In this document: one piece after another, positions 8,532-17,248 of the stretch
Numbering within the stretch: position 1 is the stretch's first letter
How the letters are laid out: each line of letters begins with the position of its first letter
Assembly (NCBI RefSeq): GCF_031199965.1
Contig: NZ_CP133605.1
Location: 315,501 to 379,500 of the forward strand
Direction of reading: 5' to 3'
Source: Paenibacillus sp. D2_2
Lineage (GTDB): Bacteria; Bacillota; Bacilli; Paenibacillales; Paenibacillaceae
DNA length: 64,000 nucleotides
Translations under genes and position numbers: made by a program
Notes under the pieces: model-generated
The model's database searches: none
What the model was told of the DNA's origin: nothing
The model's input: the letters and a program-made list of their open reading frames with translations, nothing else

Positions 8532-9398
8532 ATGTGGCTCCTATTCGCTTTTGGTTCGGCGTTATTTGCAGGTATGACGTCTATTCTTGCCAAAATCGGA
8601 ATCAAGAACACGGATTCAAACCTGGCCACGGCGCTGCGGACGATCGTTGTCCTACTGTTCTCCTGGCTTATGGTTTTCATTGTCGGCTCACAGCATACGA
8701 TAGATACAATAACCTCACGCACACTTCTGTTTCTAGTCTTATCCGGCGCAGCTACCGGTGCTTCCTGGCTATGTTATTTTAGAGCACTACAACTCGGAAC
8801 GGTGAATCAGGTGACTCCGGTCGATAAGAGCAGCACGATCCTGACGATTCTTCTGGCTTTTATGTTCCTTGGGGAAGTACCTACGATATTTATGGGTATC
8901 GGGATTGTCTTGCTTGCACTGGGGACATTTTTGATGATCCAGAAGAAGGCGGATTCTGCGGAATCCACGGGCACAAAGCGAAGAAGCTGGTTGATCTATG
9001 CGCTGCTGTCCGCCATCTTCGCTGCTTTGACCTCGATCCTTGGCAAGATCGGCATTCAAGATATCGAATCCAATCTGGGCACGGCCATTCGTACCGTTGT
9101 TGTGTTGGTCATCGCTTGGGGATTGTATTTTTCCAGAAGAAGCATACACAAATGAAGGAGATCGACAAGAAAAGCTGGCTGTTCATAGGGCTGTCGGGCT
9201 TGGCGACCAGGTCTGTCCTGGCTTTGCTACTATCGTGCACTGCAGGCTGGTAAGGCCAGCCTGGTGGTACCGATCGATAAGCTGAGTATTGTCGTTACAG
9301 TTATATTTTCTTATCTAGTTCTTAGGGAGAAGCTTTCTGTCAAAGCCTTCATTGGCTTATTGTTCGTAGTTGGCGGTACACTGCTGCTGCTGTTCTAG
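8532..9398 (+). pseudogene. EamA/DMT-family exporter (two frame disruptions)
   Basis: Drug/metabolite-type transporter with the usual tandem EamA repeat: the first half (SALFAGMTSILAKIGIKN...) is mirrored by the second (SAIFAALTSILGKIGIQD...). The frame is lost twice. Near 9130, one base appears to be missing before TATTTTTCCAG. Near 9224, one extra A sits in GCGACCAGGTCTG. With both repaired, the protein continues through SWLFIGLSGLATGLSWLCYY and ends KAFIGLLFVVGGTLLLLF at 9398, a normal full-length EamA protein. The start is ATG 8532 with GGGAAGTGATA upstream. It may be a functional gene with sequencing errors. Substrate unknown. Confidence 0.8.
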
Positions 9399-9424
9399 AT
9401 TAGGCCAAGTTAATAAAGCATAAG

Positions 9425-9453
9425 AGGACACCCGGAGGGGTGTCCTTTTTTTG
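9425..9453. terminator. Terminator between convergent genes
   Basis: Perfect 9-bp stem AGGACACCC/GGGTGTCCT with loop GGAG, followed by a T-run on the plus strand. It ends one base before the stop of the minus-strand oxidoreductase gene. Confidence 0.85.
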
Positions 9454-10553
9454 TTAAATGCAGTGTATTCTCTCTCCAGTCTCCGCCGATCGCTCTATAG
9501 CAGTGATCAATCGATGCAAATATGCGGCATAGTGAAAGTCGGGAGTTTCCTTGTTATTTAGCAGGATGTCTTTAGCGAAGGTTTGGTGAGCCCGGAATAC
9601 ATTGGTGAAGGGGGACTCATTCGTGTCCTCCATGATAACGGCGAAGTCATTCGATTGACTTGTGATAATCGACCTTGTTGAATCGTATTTCACCAGAGAG
9701 ATACTTAGACCGCCGTATTGCGGATGGCCAATGGAGCAATTTTGGTACAGCCGTATAATGCCTCGTTCCCCCTGAATTTCCAGCATGAATTGAGGATAAG
9801 CTCCGCCCTGTAGATGGATGGAGATAGGAATGTCACGGTTGATTTTGCCTTGGATAAGATACTGATCTTCTATGTTTTTGTTGATGGTATGATCCTGATC
9901 CGTAATGTGAGCTTTGGTGTAGTGTGTATGGCGACTGGCCTGAACCTCGGTAAAATGACCGAACAGGTAGCTCACAATATCCAAGGCATGCCCACCGTTG
10001 ATTGTCAGTAATGTCGCTCCATTGTTGCGTTCCAAAATATAGCTACTTCCAGAGTCTACCCAGTTGCCCTTGGCCTGTGTCGAAGACTTCACATTAACGG
10101 CTAAAATCTTGCCAATCTCTTGTTGATCGATTATCTCCTTGACCTTGCTTACTTCGTCGGCTTGGCGTGACTGTAATCCGATAGCATGCCGGACCGAAAT
10201 GCCGTTGATCTGTGCCATAATCCCGTCGACTTCGCTTGTCGTGACGGCCAGAGGCCATTCACAGTAAATATGCTTATTGGCACGGATCGCATTAAGCACG
10301 ATTTCGTGGTGATAAGGGGCTTTCACGCTGACAATAACCATGTCGACATCGCAGGATTCGAGCATTTTAGTGTAATCGTCATACGCGCTGACATTTCCAA
10401 TCTGATTTGCCGCTTCCTGGGCCGAAGTCATATTTGTAGTCGCTATTGCTGTTATTTCATGCAGCTCACTTTGGAGCAGAGCCGGATATGCGTTGAACTG
10501 GCCCACCGGTTTCGAATCGATCCTCCGATAATGCCTGTTTTTATTTTCTTCAT
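9454..10553 (-). pseudogene. Gfo/Idh/MocA-family oxidoreductase (one frameshift near its N-terminus)
   Basis: NAD(P)-dependent sugar or inositol-type dehydrogenase. The true start is ATG at 10553, giving MKKIKTGIIGGSIRNRWASS, whose glycine-rich GIIGGS loop is the Rossmann nucleotide-binding motif. One C is missing from a C run near 10483 (reads CATATCCGG where CATATCCCGG restores the frame), after which the protein runs PALLQSELHEITAIAT to its stop. CEWPLA corresponds to the family EKP region with lysine replaced by tryptophan, so the usual catalytic lysine may be absent. Without the repair, a product starting at 10506 would lack the cofactor loop. A divergent LysR gene lies 110 bp away and probably regulates it. 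Confidence 0.82.
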
Positions 10554-10663
10554 CCTATAACCTCCCTGTCTTTAGCAGTAGTATAATATTGCTGTGATAT
10601 TAAAAATAATGTATATATTTAATCTATATATCAGAAAAAATGATACGTAAGGGATGAGGTCTG

Positions 10664-11506
10664 TTGGATATTGAGAATATGAAGGCGTTCATCACGGTCG
10701 CAGAGCACGGAAGCATATCGTCTGCTGCGCAGGAGCTGCATCAGTTGCAATCCAATATGACGGCCAAGATCAAGAAGATCGAGAGCGAATTTGATTCAGA
10801 ACTATTCTATAGAAGACCCAGAGGGATGGAGTTAAATGAAGAGGGTAAGAAGCTCTATGCCCAATTCAAGAAGATCGTATTGTTGTGGGAAGAGACCCGG
10901 AGCATGATGAGCCAGGAGAGTCCGGCGCTGAGAATCGGCCTTATGGTGAGTAAAAATCCACCTAATTTCAATCAAGCGATGGGAGCATTATATGAGAAGT
11001 ATAAGCATCTGACGGTAACGATCAGGACCGGAAATACGCAAAAGATCGAGAATGAGATTACCGATGGAATGATCGACGTAGGCTTTCTAGTTGGAAAAAC
11101 GGATGCGAAGGGGCTTCATTACAAGAAGTACGGAACTGAGAGATTAGTATTAATCGGTAGAAATATCGATAAACCACTGGATAAGATTCTGGAGAGCGAG
11201 AATCTGATTATTTCCTCTAGCAATTGTTATTACAAGAAGGTGTTCGATCAATTGCAAGAGGATCATCAAGTAACGCGCACAGATTTTGTGGAAATTGCCG
11301 CTTTGGAGTCCTTGGTTAGTATGTGCCAGCTGGGCATGGGGGTAAGTCTTATCCCCGAGTCTGACACGGCCGTGCTAGGAATCAGAGATTATCGGGTGAT
11401 TGATCATCCCGCTTGTGAGCTCGAGAAATTTATCTGTTATAGAGTGAGCCATAAAATTACCGGAATTGAGCAGCAGCTCATGAATATGATTGTAACTGCT
11501 GATTAA
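10664..11506 (+). CDS. LysR-family transcriptional regulator
   Basis: A 280-residue LysR protein. The N-terminal winged helix-turn-helix (MDIENMKAFITVAEHGSISS, then AAQELHQLQSNMTAKIKKIE) has the family pattern, with glutamine-rich LHQLQSN as recognition helix. The effector-binding domain begins near residue 90 at LRIGLMVS. The start is TTG 10664 behind GGGATGAGG, five bases before the TTG; the ATG at 10679 would truncate helix 1. It is divergent from the oxidoreductase gene, the classical LysR arrangement, so that gene is its likely target. The effector is unknown. Confidence 0.9.
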   Translation: MDIENMKAFITVAEHGSISSAAQELHQLQSNMTAKIKKIESEFDSELFYRRPRGMELNEEGKKLYAQFKKIVLLWEETRSMMSQESPALRIGLMVSKNPPNFNQAMGALYEKYKHLTVTIRTGNTQKIENEITDGMIDVGFLVGKTDAKGLHYKKYGTERLVLIGRNIDKPLDKILESENLIISSSNCYYKKVFDQLQEDHQVTRTDFVEIAALESLVSMCQLGMGVSLIPESDTAVLGIRDYRVIDHPACELEKFICYRVSHKITGIEQQLMNMIVTAD

Positions 11507-11625
11507 CAGCGGGCGGGGCAGGGGTGGAGAGTACCACCGAGGAGCGAAGGTTCTATAGTTGACGGCGATCCTTGGGCCTGATTTTGCCCTACCTATGCTG
11601 AAGACTGACAATTTTTCGGCCCAAA

Positions 11626-11756
11626 GGAGAAATTCCTGCAAAAATGCAGTTTTTTATCGGGATACCGCTCCACATCTCGGAAATTCCTGCAAATATGCAT
11701 CTTTTTCTCCCGTTCCAGCTCAATTTCGAAGAAAAGAACAAAAAAGCCTGCATATT
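11626..11756. repeat. Palindromic repeat array, left part (interrupted by an IS)
   Basis: Three palindromic units about 50-60 bases apart: CCTGCAAAAATGCAG at 11635, CCTGCAAATATGCAT at 11686, and AAAAAAGCCTGCATATT at 11740-11756, cut by the insertion. Each has A-rich bases on one side and a T-run on the other, so each resembles a small bidirectional terminator. Rejoining across the IS (removing 11757-13055) restores GCCTGCATATTTGCAGGC followed by TTTTT. The same family recurs at 39340-39430, 62405-62478 and 63871-63942. Confidence 0.8.
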
Positions 11757-11792
11757 TGGTCATACCCCTGTCAAGTAGACATATAAAAAAAG

Positions 11793-12628
11793 CTAAGCTG
11801 CTAGCGCGCACCGGTACTCAATCGGTGCGCGTTGTTTCAATTTGGCTTGAAAACGGTGATAGTTGTAGAAATAAATATAATCTTCTACTGCTTGCTGAAT
11901 TTCTGCTCCTGATCTACACTGTTTAATATACAGCTTCTCTGTTTTGAGATGCGAAAAGAAGGATTCGATGCATGCGTTATCCAGGCAGGTTGCTTTGCGA
12001 GAGTGGCTGCCTTTAACGCCGAGTGCTTCTAATTGCGTGTTGTATGCCTGAGACGTGTATTGGAAGCCCTGATCCGAATGGAGCACGGCTTCCGAAACGT
12101 CTCTTTCTTTGCCCATTCTTTTACTGTATCTAGTACGAGTTCAACATCGTTACGTTCTGACAAATTCCAGGCGACAATCTCGTTGTTAAATAAATCTTGG
12201 ATGACGGATAAATAATAAAATTTCTTTCCGTCGGAAATATAGGTAATGTCAGTGACCATTTTTTGCTGCGGTGCTGTAGCATGGAATTGGCGCTTTAAGC
12301 GATTGGGATAGACAACAGAAGGCGTATAATTGGACTGTTTTCGCTTTCTCCGTATCACCGATTGGATCGATAATTCACTCATGATCCTCGATACTTTTTT
12401 ATGATTCACCTTGTAACCGGCTTCCCATAAGGCGGTCATCATGCGCGGGTAGCCAAACTCTGGGTGTGCAAAATGGATAGCCATCATATGTTCTTTAATT
12501 CCATGATCCTTGTCTCGCCTTGCCTCACGCTCAGGGTTTGTGGCTCGCCATTTGTAATAACTGGCTCTTGGTATTCCTGCAATGGTTAGCAAACGTGTAA
12601 TGCCGTGAGAGCCGCGTAGTTCTTCCAC
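11793..12628 (-). pseudogene. IS3-family transposase OrfB (one frameshift)
   Basis: DDE integrase-type catalytic subunit. It starts at GTG 12628, overlapping the orfA stop by one base. The N-terminal part has the HTH_21-like region (GITRLLTIAGIPRASYYKW) and the first catalytic aspartate in QQKMVTDITYI. The second Asp (LHSDQGFQYTS) and the Glu (DNACIESFFSHLK) lie beyond a frame break near 12104. There the minus strand reads GCAAAGAAAG where one more A restores the reading frame. Repaired, it is about 277 residues, normal for the family. As written the transposase would be inactive. Confidence 0.85.
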
Positions 12629-12969
12629 TATTTTATAGTTCTCTTGCTGGCTGGGGGCTTCTCCTTTACTAGATTTGGATACCGCTTTTTTAAATAATCT
12701 ACCTGTGCTTTCAGGTAATCTCGCTCTTCTTCGACACTTCCAAACGACGTACGTGGACGTCCCTTCAGTGGATTTACTTCACCTTTACTCTTACCAAGTG
12801 ACTCACCGTTTTTCCACTTCTTCACCCAAACCTTTAGCTGCGAACAATTACGAATTCCCTCTCGTTCGGCCACTACCTTGTAACTTGCAGAGCCTTTCAA
12901 ATAAGCTTGGACTGCCTTTAATTTGAATTCTTCAGTATATGTGTTGAATGTTTGTCCCTTTCTAGCCAT
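12628..12969 (-). CDS. IS3-family transposase OrfA
   Basis: A 113-residue helix-turn-helix protein that recognises the IS ends. It begins MARKGQTFNTYTEEFKLKAV and carries KVVAEREGIRNCSQLKVWVKKW, the usual OrfA recognition region, followed by a leucine-zipper-like tail EEERDYLKAQVDYLKK. Its stop overlaps the OrfB start, so OrfB is probably made by coupling or frameshifting. ATG 12969 is preceded on the minus strand by a GGAGGGGATA site. Confidence 0.88.
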   Translation of the reverse strand: MARKGQTFNTYTEEFKLKAVQAYLKGSASYKVVAEREGIRNCSQLKVWVKKWKNGESLGKSKGEVNPLKGRPRTSFGSVEEERDYLKAQVDYLKKRYPNLVKEKPPASKRTIK

Positions 12970-13052
12970 AAAATATCCCCTCCAAGTGTCACTCCAACCT
13001 CCATCTTAACATGGAGGTTTTTTTGAGTGTCTACTTGAAGGGGATAATACCA

Positions 13053-13125
13053 ATTTGCAGGCTTTTTCTAAAAATAGGCGATTTCGCATGTAAAAAACTG
13101 CATTTTTGCAGTTTTTTAATCCCAT
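13053..13125. repeat. Palindromic repeat array, right part
   Basis: Continuation of the array past the IS: ATTTGCAGGCTTTTT (the other half of the split unit), then a complete unit at 13093-13118, AAAAAACTGCA/TGCAGTTTTTT. That unit is a near-perfect symmetric hairpin with an A-run before and a T-run after, so it could terminate transcription from both sides. Confidence 0.78.
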
Positions 13126-13180
13126 TGTCATTGTAGGCAGCGGAAGGAATACGTGTTTGAGATTAAGCTATTAGGCAACC

Positions 13181-14299
13181 TCAGAATTTAATCTTCAGAG
13201 TATCCCCTTCAACGTATACACCTTCGGAACGGGTGATGGCCAGCTTCTGTTCTTCAGAGAAGCCAATCGTCTCCCCGTCTCGTAGAGTGACATTATTCGT
13301 AACGACATAATCGGAAATATCGATTAGGAAATCACGCAGGTCGCCCGGTGTGGCCTGACTGTCAATGATCTCAATCTCACTTTTGCCGAATGCTCTCAAG
13401 CCGTAGGTGTATGCCCCATACCGGTCTCTGTTCCAACCAGACCAAAGTAGACAAGGTTTAGCAGTGGCAATATGTCATCTTGCTTCATGAGTTCAGCCAT
13501 TTCAATATATGGTTCTGGCTGGAATACGGTTCCTGCAGTATAAATTCCAATCGCATTAGGTAGCTTCAAGCAGCTTGCCGCTAGCTTCGAATACAGCTTA
13601 CCACTATCGAGAGATGAGCCGGAACGTGTAAAGACAGCTAAGATAATTTGCGCGACATGTGTCTTTGTTACCTGAGGGGCCTCTTTCCAGAGATAGTTCG
13701 TCTTTGCGTTATGTTCGGCTTCCCCATCTGGTACGGGCGCATCTACGAAACTGAGTGCTAGGGTGAAGCCATCTGCTTCAAAGACTAGAGTCCCCTCTCT
13801 CCGCCGCAGAACTCGATTCATCTTCATCTGTCGGTGGACAGACGATGCCCCAGTCTTCCAGTAAATTCGCCTTGATCTGTTCGAGATCGCATTCATGAGT
13901 ATTCAACAGCACGAATCCGTTAAAAATGCCGGATGGGCCTTCTTCCTCCTCCGTATCCTCGTGCTCTGCCTCAATGGCCGCCGCCTGCTTCATCCAGTAT
14001 TCCCTGATCATCTCTACCATCGCGATGGCTTCTTGTTCTGCAGTTGCCGAATCATAAGGCTGCATCTCGCTGAAGATATGACCGCAGTGCTCTGTATCGG
14101 ATGGATCCTCATATCCGCCGCAGACTCCGAGTAACCATTTTCCTAGCATGGATTTCTTGTACTTGAAAATATAGTAGTGCATATTGTGCAGCTGAAACTC
14201 TCCTGCAATCTCTATTTTGCTAGGCTTTCGACCAAGCTCATTTTCATGCTCCAGCCACTCAATCATCGACTGCAAGGCTGCTTGCTGCTGAATCGTCAT
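13181..14299 (-). pseudogene. DUF4261-domain protein (two frame disruptions)
   Basis: A protein of about 370 residues of unknown function. It begins at ATG 14299 behind AAAGGAGAGGAATTA. The N-terminal part (QQQAALQSMIEWLEHENELG..., with YYIFKYKKSMLGKWLLGVCGG) resembles immunity/SUKH-neighbourhood proteins. The C-terminal part has the DUF4261 pattern: GFVLLNTHECDLEQI, LALSFVDAPVP, NYLWKEAPQVTKTHVAQIIL, and LVYFGLVGTETGM followed by RAFGKSEIEIIDS. The frame breaks at a G run near 13797 (one extra G) and near 13405 (one G short). Both are homopolymer sites and the protein reads on after repair. It stands alone, divergent from the AraC-GH39 gene. Confidence 0.78.
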
Positions 14300-14525
14300 T
14301 AATTCCTCTCCTTTATCAGTATGGTTTCCTAATATCTTCCTAAATAATTGTATATTACTAGGAATAAGAATGATAGGCAATGGTCCTTGACGGCTAATTA
14401 CAATAGATTGATCTGAACATTTAGTCGCAAGCCAGAAATCTTTGCTATTGCTATACAACTGTTTTTCTAAGATAGTAGAGAGACAAATGGGATGATAGTT
14501 AACCTGCAGACCAGGAGGGGAATAT

Positions 14526-17015
14526 ATGCAATACGAGAGCATTGTACTACCGCAAAATTACACGGTTCCTTATAGATTACTAATCCACCAGGTGCAGGTT
14601 GTACCCTATCATTGGCATGATTTCATGGAGATTATTTTCATTATCAAAGGCTCGATCAAGCTGGAGATAGAGAAGCAGGAAATGGTGCTCAGCGAAGGGG
14701 AGGTCGCCATTGTTAATAGCTGTTACCGTCACTCTATCCAGTCGCTGACAAGCGATAACATCGTCTATGCGCTGCAGATCCGTGAGGATTTTCTGCGCAG
14801 CGAGATGGGGAGCCTCGATTCGATGACCTTTGGAATTGCCCATCAGACGACAGCGAATGACATCGCTCTATTGAAGAGATATTTATCGGAATTAGCGCTC
14901 ATGGACATTAAGAAGCAGAGAAATACTCATCTTCTCCGCAAGGTGAAGGTGCTAGAAATATTGAACTTGATCGAGCAGCGTTTTTCGCGGGAGAAGCAGG
15001 AGCAAGAGGGCGTTCTCTCCCTGGATAGAAAAATCATGGATATTCTCTTATTTATCAACAATAATATCGCTGAGCCTCTCACCTTGGAAGATACTGCGCG
15101 TGAGTTTAGCATGAGTCCGGCCTATCTGTCGAAGCTGTTCAAGAAGAGCCTTGGCATCAATATGATGACTTATATTTTTGAGTATCGGCTGCAGCTTGTA
15201 TGCTCCGATCTCGTGATTACCGACCGGAAGATTAGCGATATAATTTTTGCTAGGGGCTTCAATTCGATCAGCTCATTCAATGATAGGTTCAAGAAACATT
15301 TTGGCATGGCGCCCAATCAATATCGGAGTCTAAATAAACAGGGGCTTGCGATCAAGGAAGAGGATATTACCCATTCCCTGTACAATTACATCAATTTGAT
15401 GAGAGAGGATTCACTGAGCGACTTATTCAGACCGGAGCATCAAGAGGATCGGTTTACGAATGAATCCTTCCATTCTTCTAGCTATGAGGAGAGAGTCATT
15501 GATATGTCTAGCAATCTTGCACCATATGATTCCTCGATTACCCGAATGATCGGCGTTGGGAGAGCGAAGGAACTGCTGGATGCCGACTTGCAGAATCAAC
15601 TGCTTCAGGCATGTAAGGAAGCAGGCTTGAACCGCGTAAGATTCCATGGCATTTTCTCGGACGATTTAATGGTCTACCATGAGGAGAATGGGGTTAAAGC
15701 ATACAATTTCAGATATATCGATAAAATATTTGACTTCTTCACCGAGCATCGAATCCTTCCTTTTATTGAGCTGGGCTTCATGCCAAATGCTCTAGCGAGT
15801 GGGAAGCAGACGATGTACCGATGGGAGGCGAATACGTCTCAGGCGAAAGATATCCATGATTGGACCCGGCTGGTCGGGCAATTCATCCGTCACCTAATCA
15901 ATCGTTATGGCCAGGCGGTTATCCGAACATGGGATTTTGAGATCTGGAATGAGCCTGACCTTGAAGGATTTTATTGGCATGGGACGCAAGATGAATATTT
16001 ACATTTCTTCAAGGAGACCTATCAGACTATCAAAAAAGTAGACAGTAAATTGAAGGTGAGCGGCTTCAGCGGCACAAGCTGGTCTGTAGTGAATACCGAA
16101 TGGACGAGTAAAGCCCTGAAGTTTATGGAGGAGAATGACATTATCCTCGATAGCTTCACTTACCATATTTACCCGATCGAATGGAATCTGGAGGCAACCT
16201 ACTTCAACTTATGGACGGCGAGTCGAAAAGGGTTGTATTCTTACGCTGACTCCAATTACATCGTATCGACTGTGAAGGAGATACATCGGCTGATTCACGC
16301 AGCGCCTAGTGTAAATCAGGGAAGAACGATTATTACGGAATGGAACTCTTCCTCCGATCCGCGAGATCTGCTGCATGATACGGTGTTTATGGCTTCTTTT
16401 ATCGTCAAAAATGTAATTAGCTCTGTGGGTTATGTTGATGTTATGGGGTTCTGGACTTTATCGGATATTTTCGACGAGCATCTGTTATCCTTGGATACTT
16501 TCCATGGAGGATTCGGGTTAATGACGGTTGAGGGTATCCGAAAGCCTAGCTATTATGCGATAGCTTATCTGAATCAGCTGGGCGATACGCTTGTATATCG
16601 TGATGAGCAATTGATTGTAACGAAAGATGATGAGGATAACTATCAAATCTTGATTCATAATTACCAGGAATATGATGAGCTGTACAAGACCTTCAATACA
16701 TCACATATATCTTTAAAAAATAGGTACGGCGTGTTTGCGGAGGAAGCGGATAAGCATCTCAAGCTTACATTGCAGAATGTGTACGGTTCATATACGATCA
16801 CGAAGCAGCAAGTGAACCGGATTTATGGCTCTACCTATGATACGTGGGTCGATTCCGGCGGGGCAGAGATGAACCCTGAGTATGTGAATTATTTAAAGAG
16901 TATTTCCGTTCCACGGATGAAGATTCAGAAGGAGAGAATTCAGGGCGATTTCGTCTTCGAGCTTAGTCTCGAGCCTCACGAAATCGTATTCCTCAAGATG
17001 GACAAGACAATATAA
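14526..17015 (+). CDS. AraC-type regulator fused to a GH39 glycoside hydrolase domain
   Basis: An 829-residue fusion. Residues 1-110 form a cupin sensor domain (YHWHDFMEIIFIIKGSIKLE). Residues 165-265 form an AraC double helix-turn-helix (LEDTAREFSMSPAYLSKLFK ... FNDRFKKHFGMAPNQYRSL). The rest, from about residue 320, is a GH39-like (beta/alpha)8 domain. E476 in FEIWNEPDL matches the family acid/base and E605 in IITEWNSSS the nucleophile, so it may be a working beta-xylosidase-type enzyme. There is no signal peptide, so it is cytoplasmic. ATG 14526 follows GGAGGGG. It precedes a GPH symporter, GH3 and beta-PGM genes, its likely targets. Whether the domain catalyses or only senses sugar is unknown. 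Confidence 0.88.
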   Translation: MQYESIVLPQNYTVPYRLLIHQVQVVPYHWHDFMEIIFIIKGSIKLEIEKQEMVLSEGEVAIVNSCYRHSIQSLTSDNIVYALQIREDFLRSEMGSLDSMTFGIAHQTTANDIALLKRYLSELALMDIKKQRNTHLLRKVKVLEILNLIEQRFSREKQEQEGVLSLDRKIMDILLFINNNIAEPLTLEDTAREFSMSPAYLSKLFKKSLGINMMTYIFEYRLQLVCSDLVITDRKISDIIFARGFNSISSFNDRFKKHFGMAPNQYRSLNKQGLAIKEEDITHSLYNYINLMREDSLSDLFRPEHQEDRFTNESFHSSSYEERVIDMSSNLAPYDSSITRMIGVGRAKELLDADLQNQLLQACKEAGLNRVRFHGIFSDDLMVYHEENGVKAYNFRYIDKIFDFFTEHRILPFIELGFMPNALASGKQTMYRWEANTSQAKDIHDWTRLVGQFIRHLINRYGQAVIRTWDFEIWNEPDLEGFYWHGTQDEYLHFFKETYQTIKKVDSKLKVSGFSGTSWSVVNTEWTSKALKFMEENDIILDSFTYHIYPIEWNLEATYFNLWTASRKGLYSYADSNYIVSTVKEIHRLIHAAPSVNQGRTIITEWNSSSDPRDLLHDTVFMASFIVKNVISSVGYVDVMGFWTLSDIFDEHLLSLDTFHGGFGLMTVEGIRKPSYYAIAYLNQLGDTLVYRDEQLIVTKDDEDNYQILIHNYQEYDELYKTFNTSHISLKNRYGVFAEEADKHLKLTLQNVYGSYTITKQQVNRIYGSTYDTWVDSGGAEMNPEYVNYLKSISVPRMKIQKERIQGDFVFELSLEPHEIVFLKMDKTI

Positions 17016-17027
17016 TATTCCTGGCTT

Positions 17028-17078
17028 AACGCGCATGCCTGGTTTCCTGATTTTAGGAAGCTGAGCATGCGTTTCTTT
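17028..17078 (+). terminator. Terminator after the AraC-GH39 gene
   Basis: Outer stem CGCATGC/GCATGCG with inner stem TTTCCT/AGGAA, followed by TTTCTTT. It separates the AraC-GH39 gene from the symporter gene, so the latter needs its own promoter in 17080-17230. Confidence 0.65.
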
Positions 17079-17248
17079 GTGATTTGCAGGACAAATAAAA
17101 AAACAGGAAGTGTTTGTGCAACAATACGTAGGTTTTGCTCCGAAAAGATGGCCCATGGCAATAATCGACAAGGGTTAGGTCAAAAACCTGTTAGCGTGGT
17201 GCCATTAAAAAAACTAAGATTTAACTATAAAAAGAAAGGGGTTACATT

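Larger units (their letters stand above)
11757..13052 (-). mobile_element. IS3-family insertion sequence, 1296 bp, with 3-bp target duplication
   Basis: Ends are TGGTCATACCCCTGTCAAG at the left and, reverse-complemented, TGGTATTATCCCCTTCAAG at the right; both continue into TAGACA and align as imperfect inverted repeats of about 25 bp with 5'-TG/CA-3' tips. The bases ATT flank both ends (11754-11756 and 13053-13055), a 3-bp duplication typical of IS3 elements. It carries orfA and orfB on the minus strand. It sits in the centre of a palindromic repeat unit. A second copy begins at 63943, and its 58 visible bases are identical. Confidence 0.9.

Noticed and set aside
11626..13125. CRISPR array
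   Set aside because: The repeated units vary in sequence, spacers are not of fixed size, and no cas genes are near.
17080..17248. AGGTTTTG...CAAAAACCT inverted sequence upstream of the broken GPH gene as an operator
   Set aside because: The arms are about 65 bases apart and AT-rich, so chance is likely; nothing similar precedes the intact paralogue.
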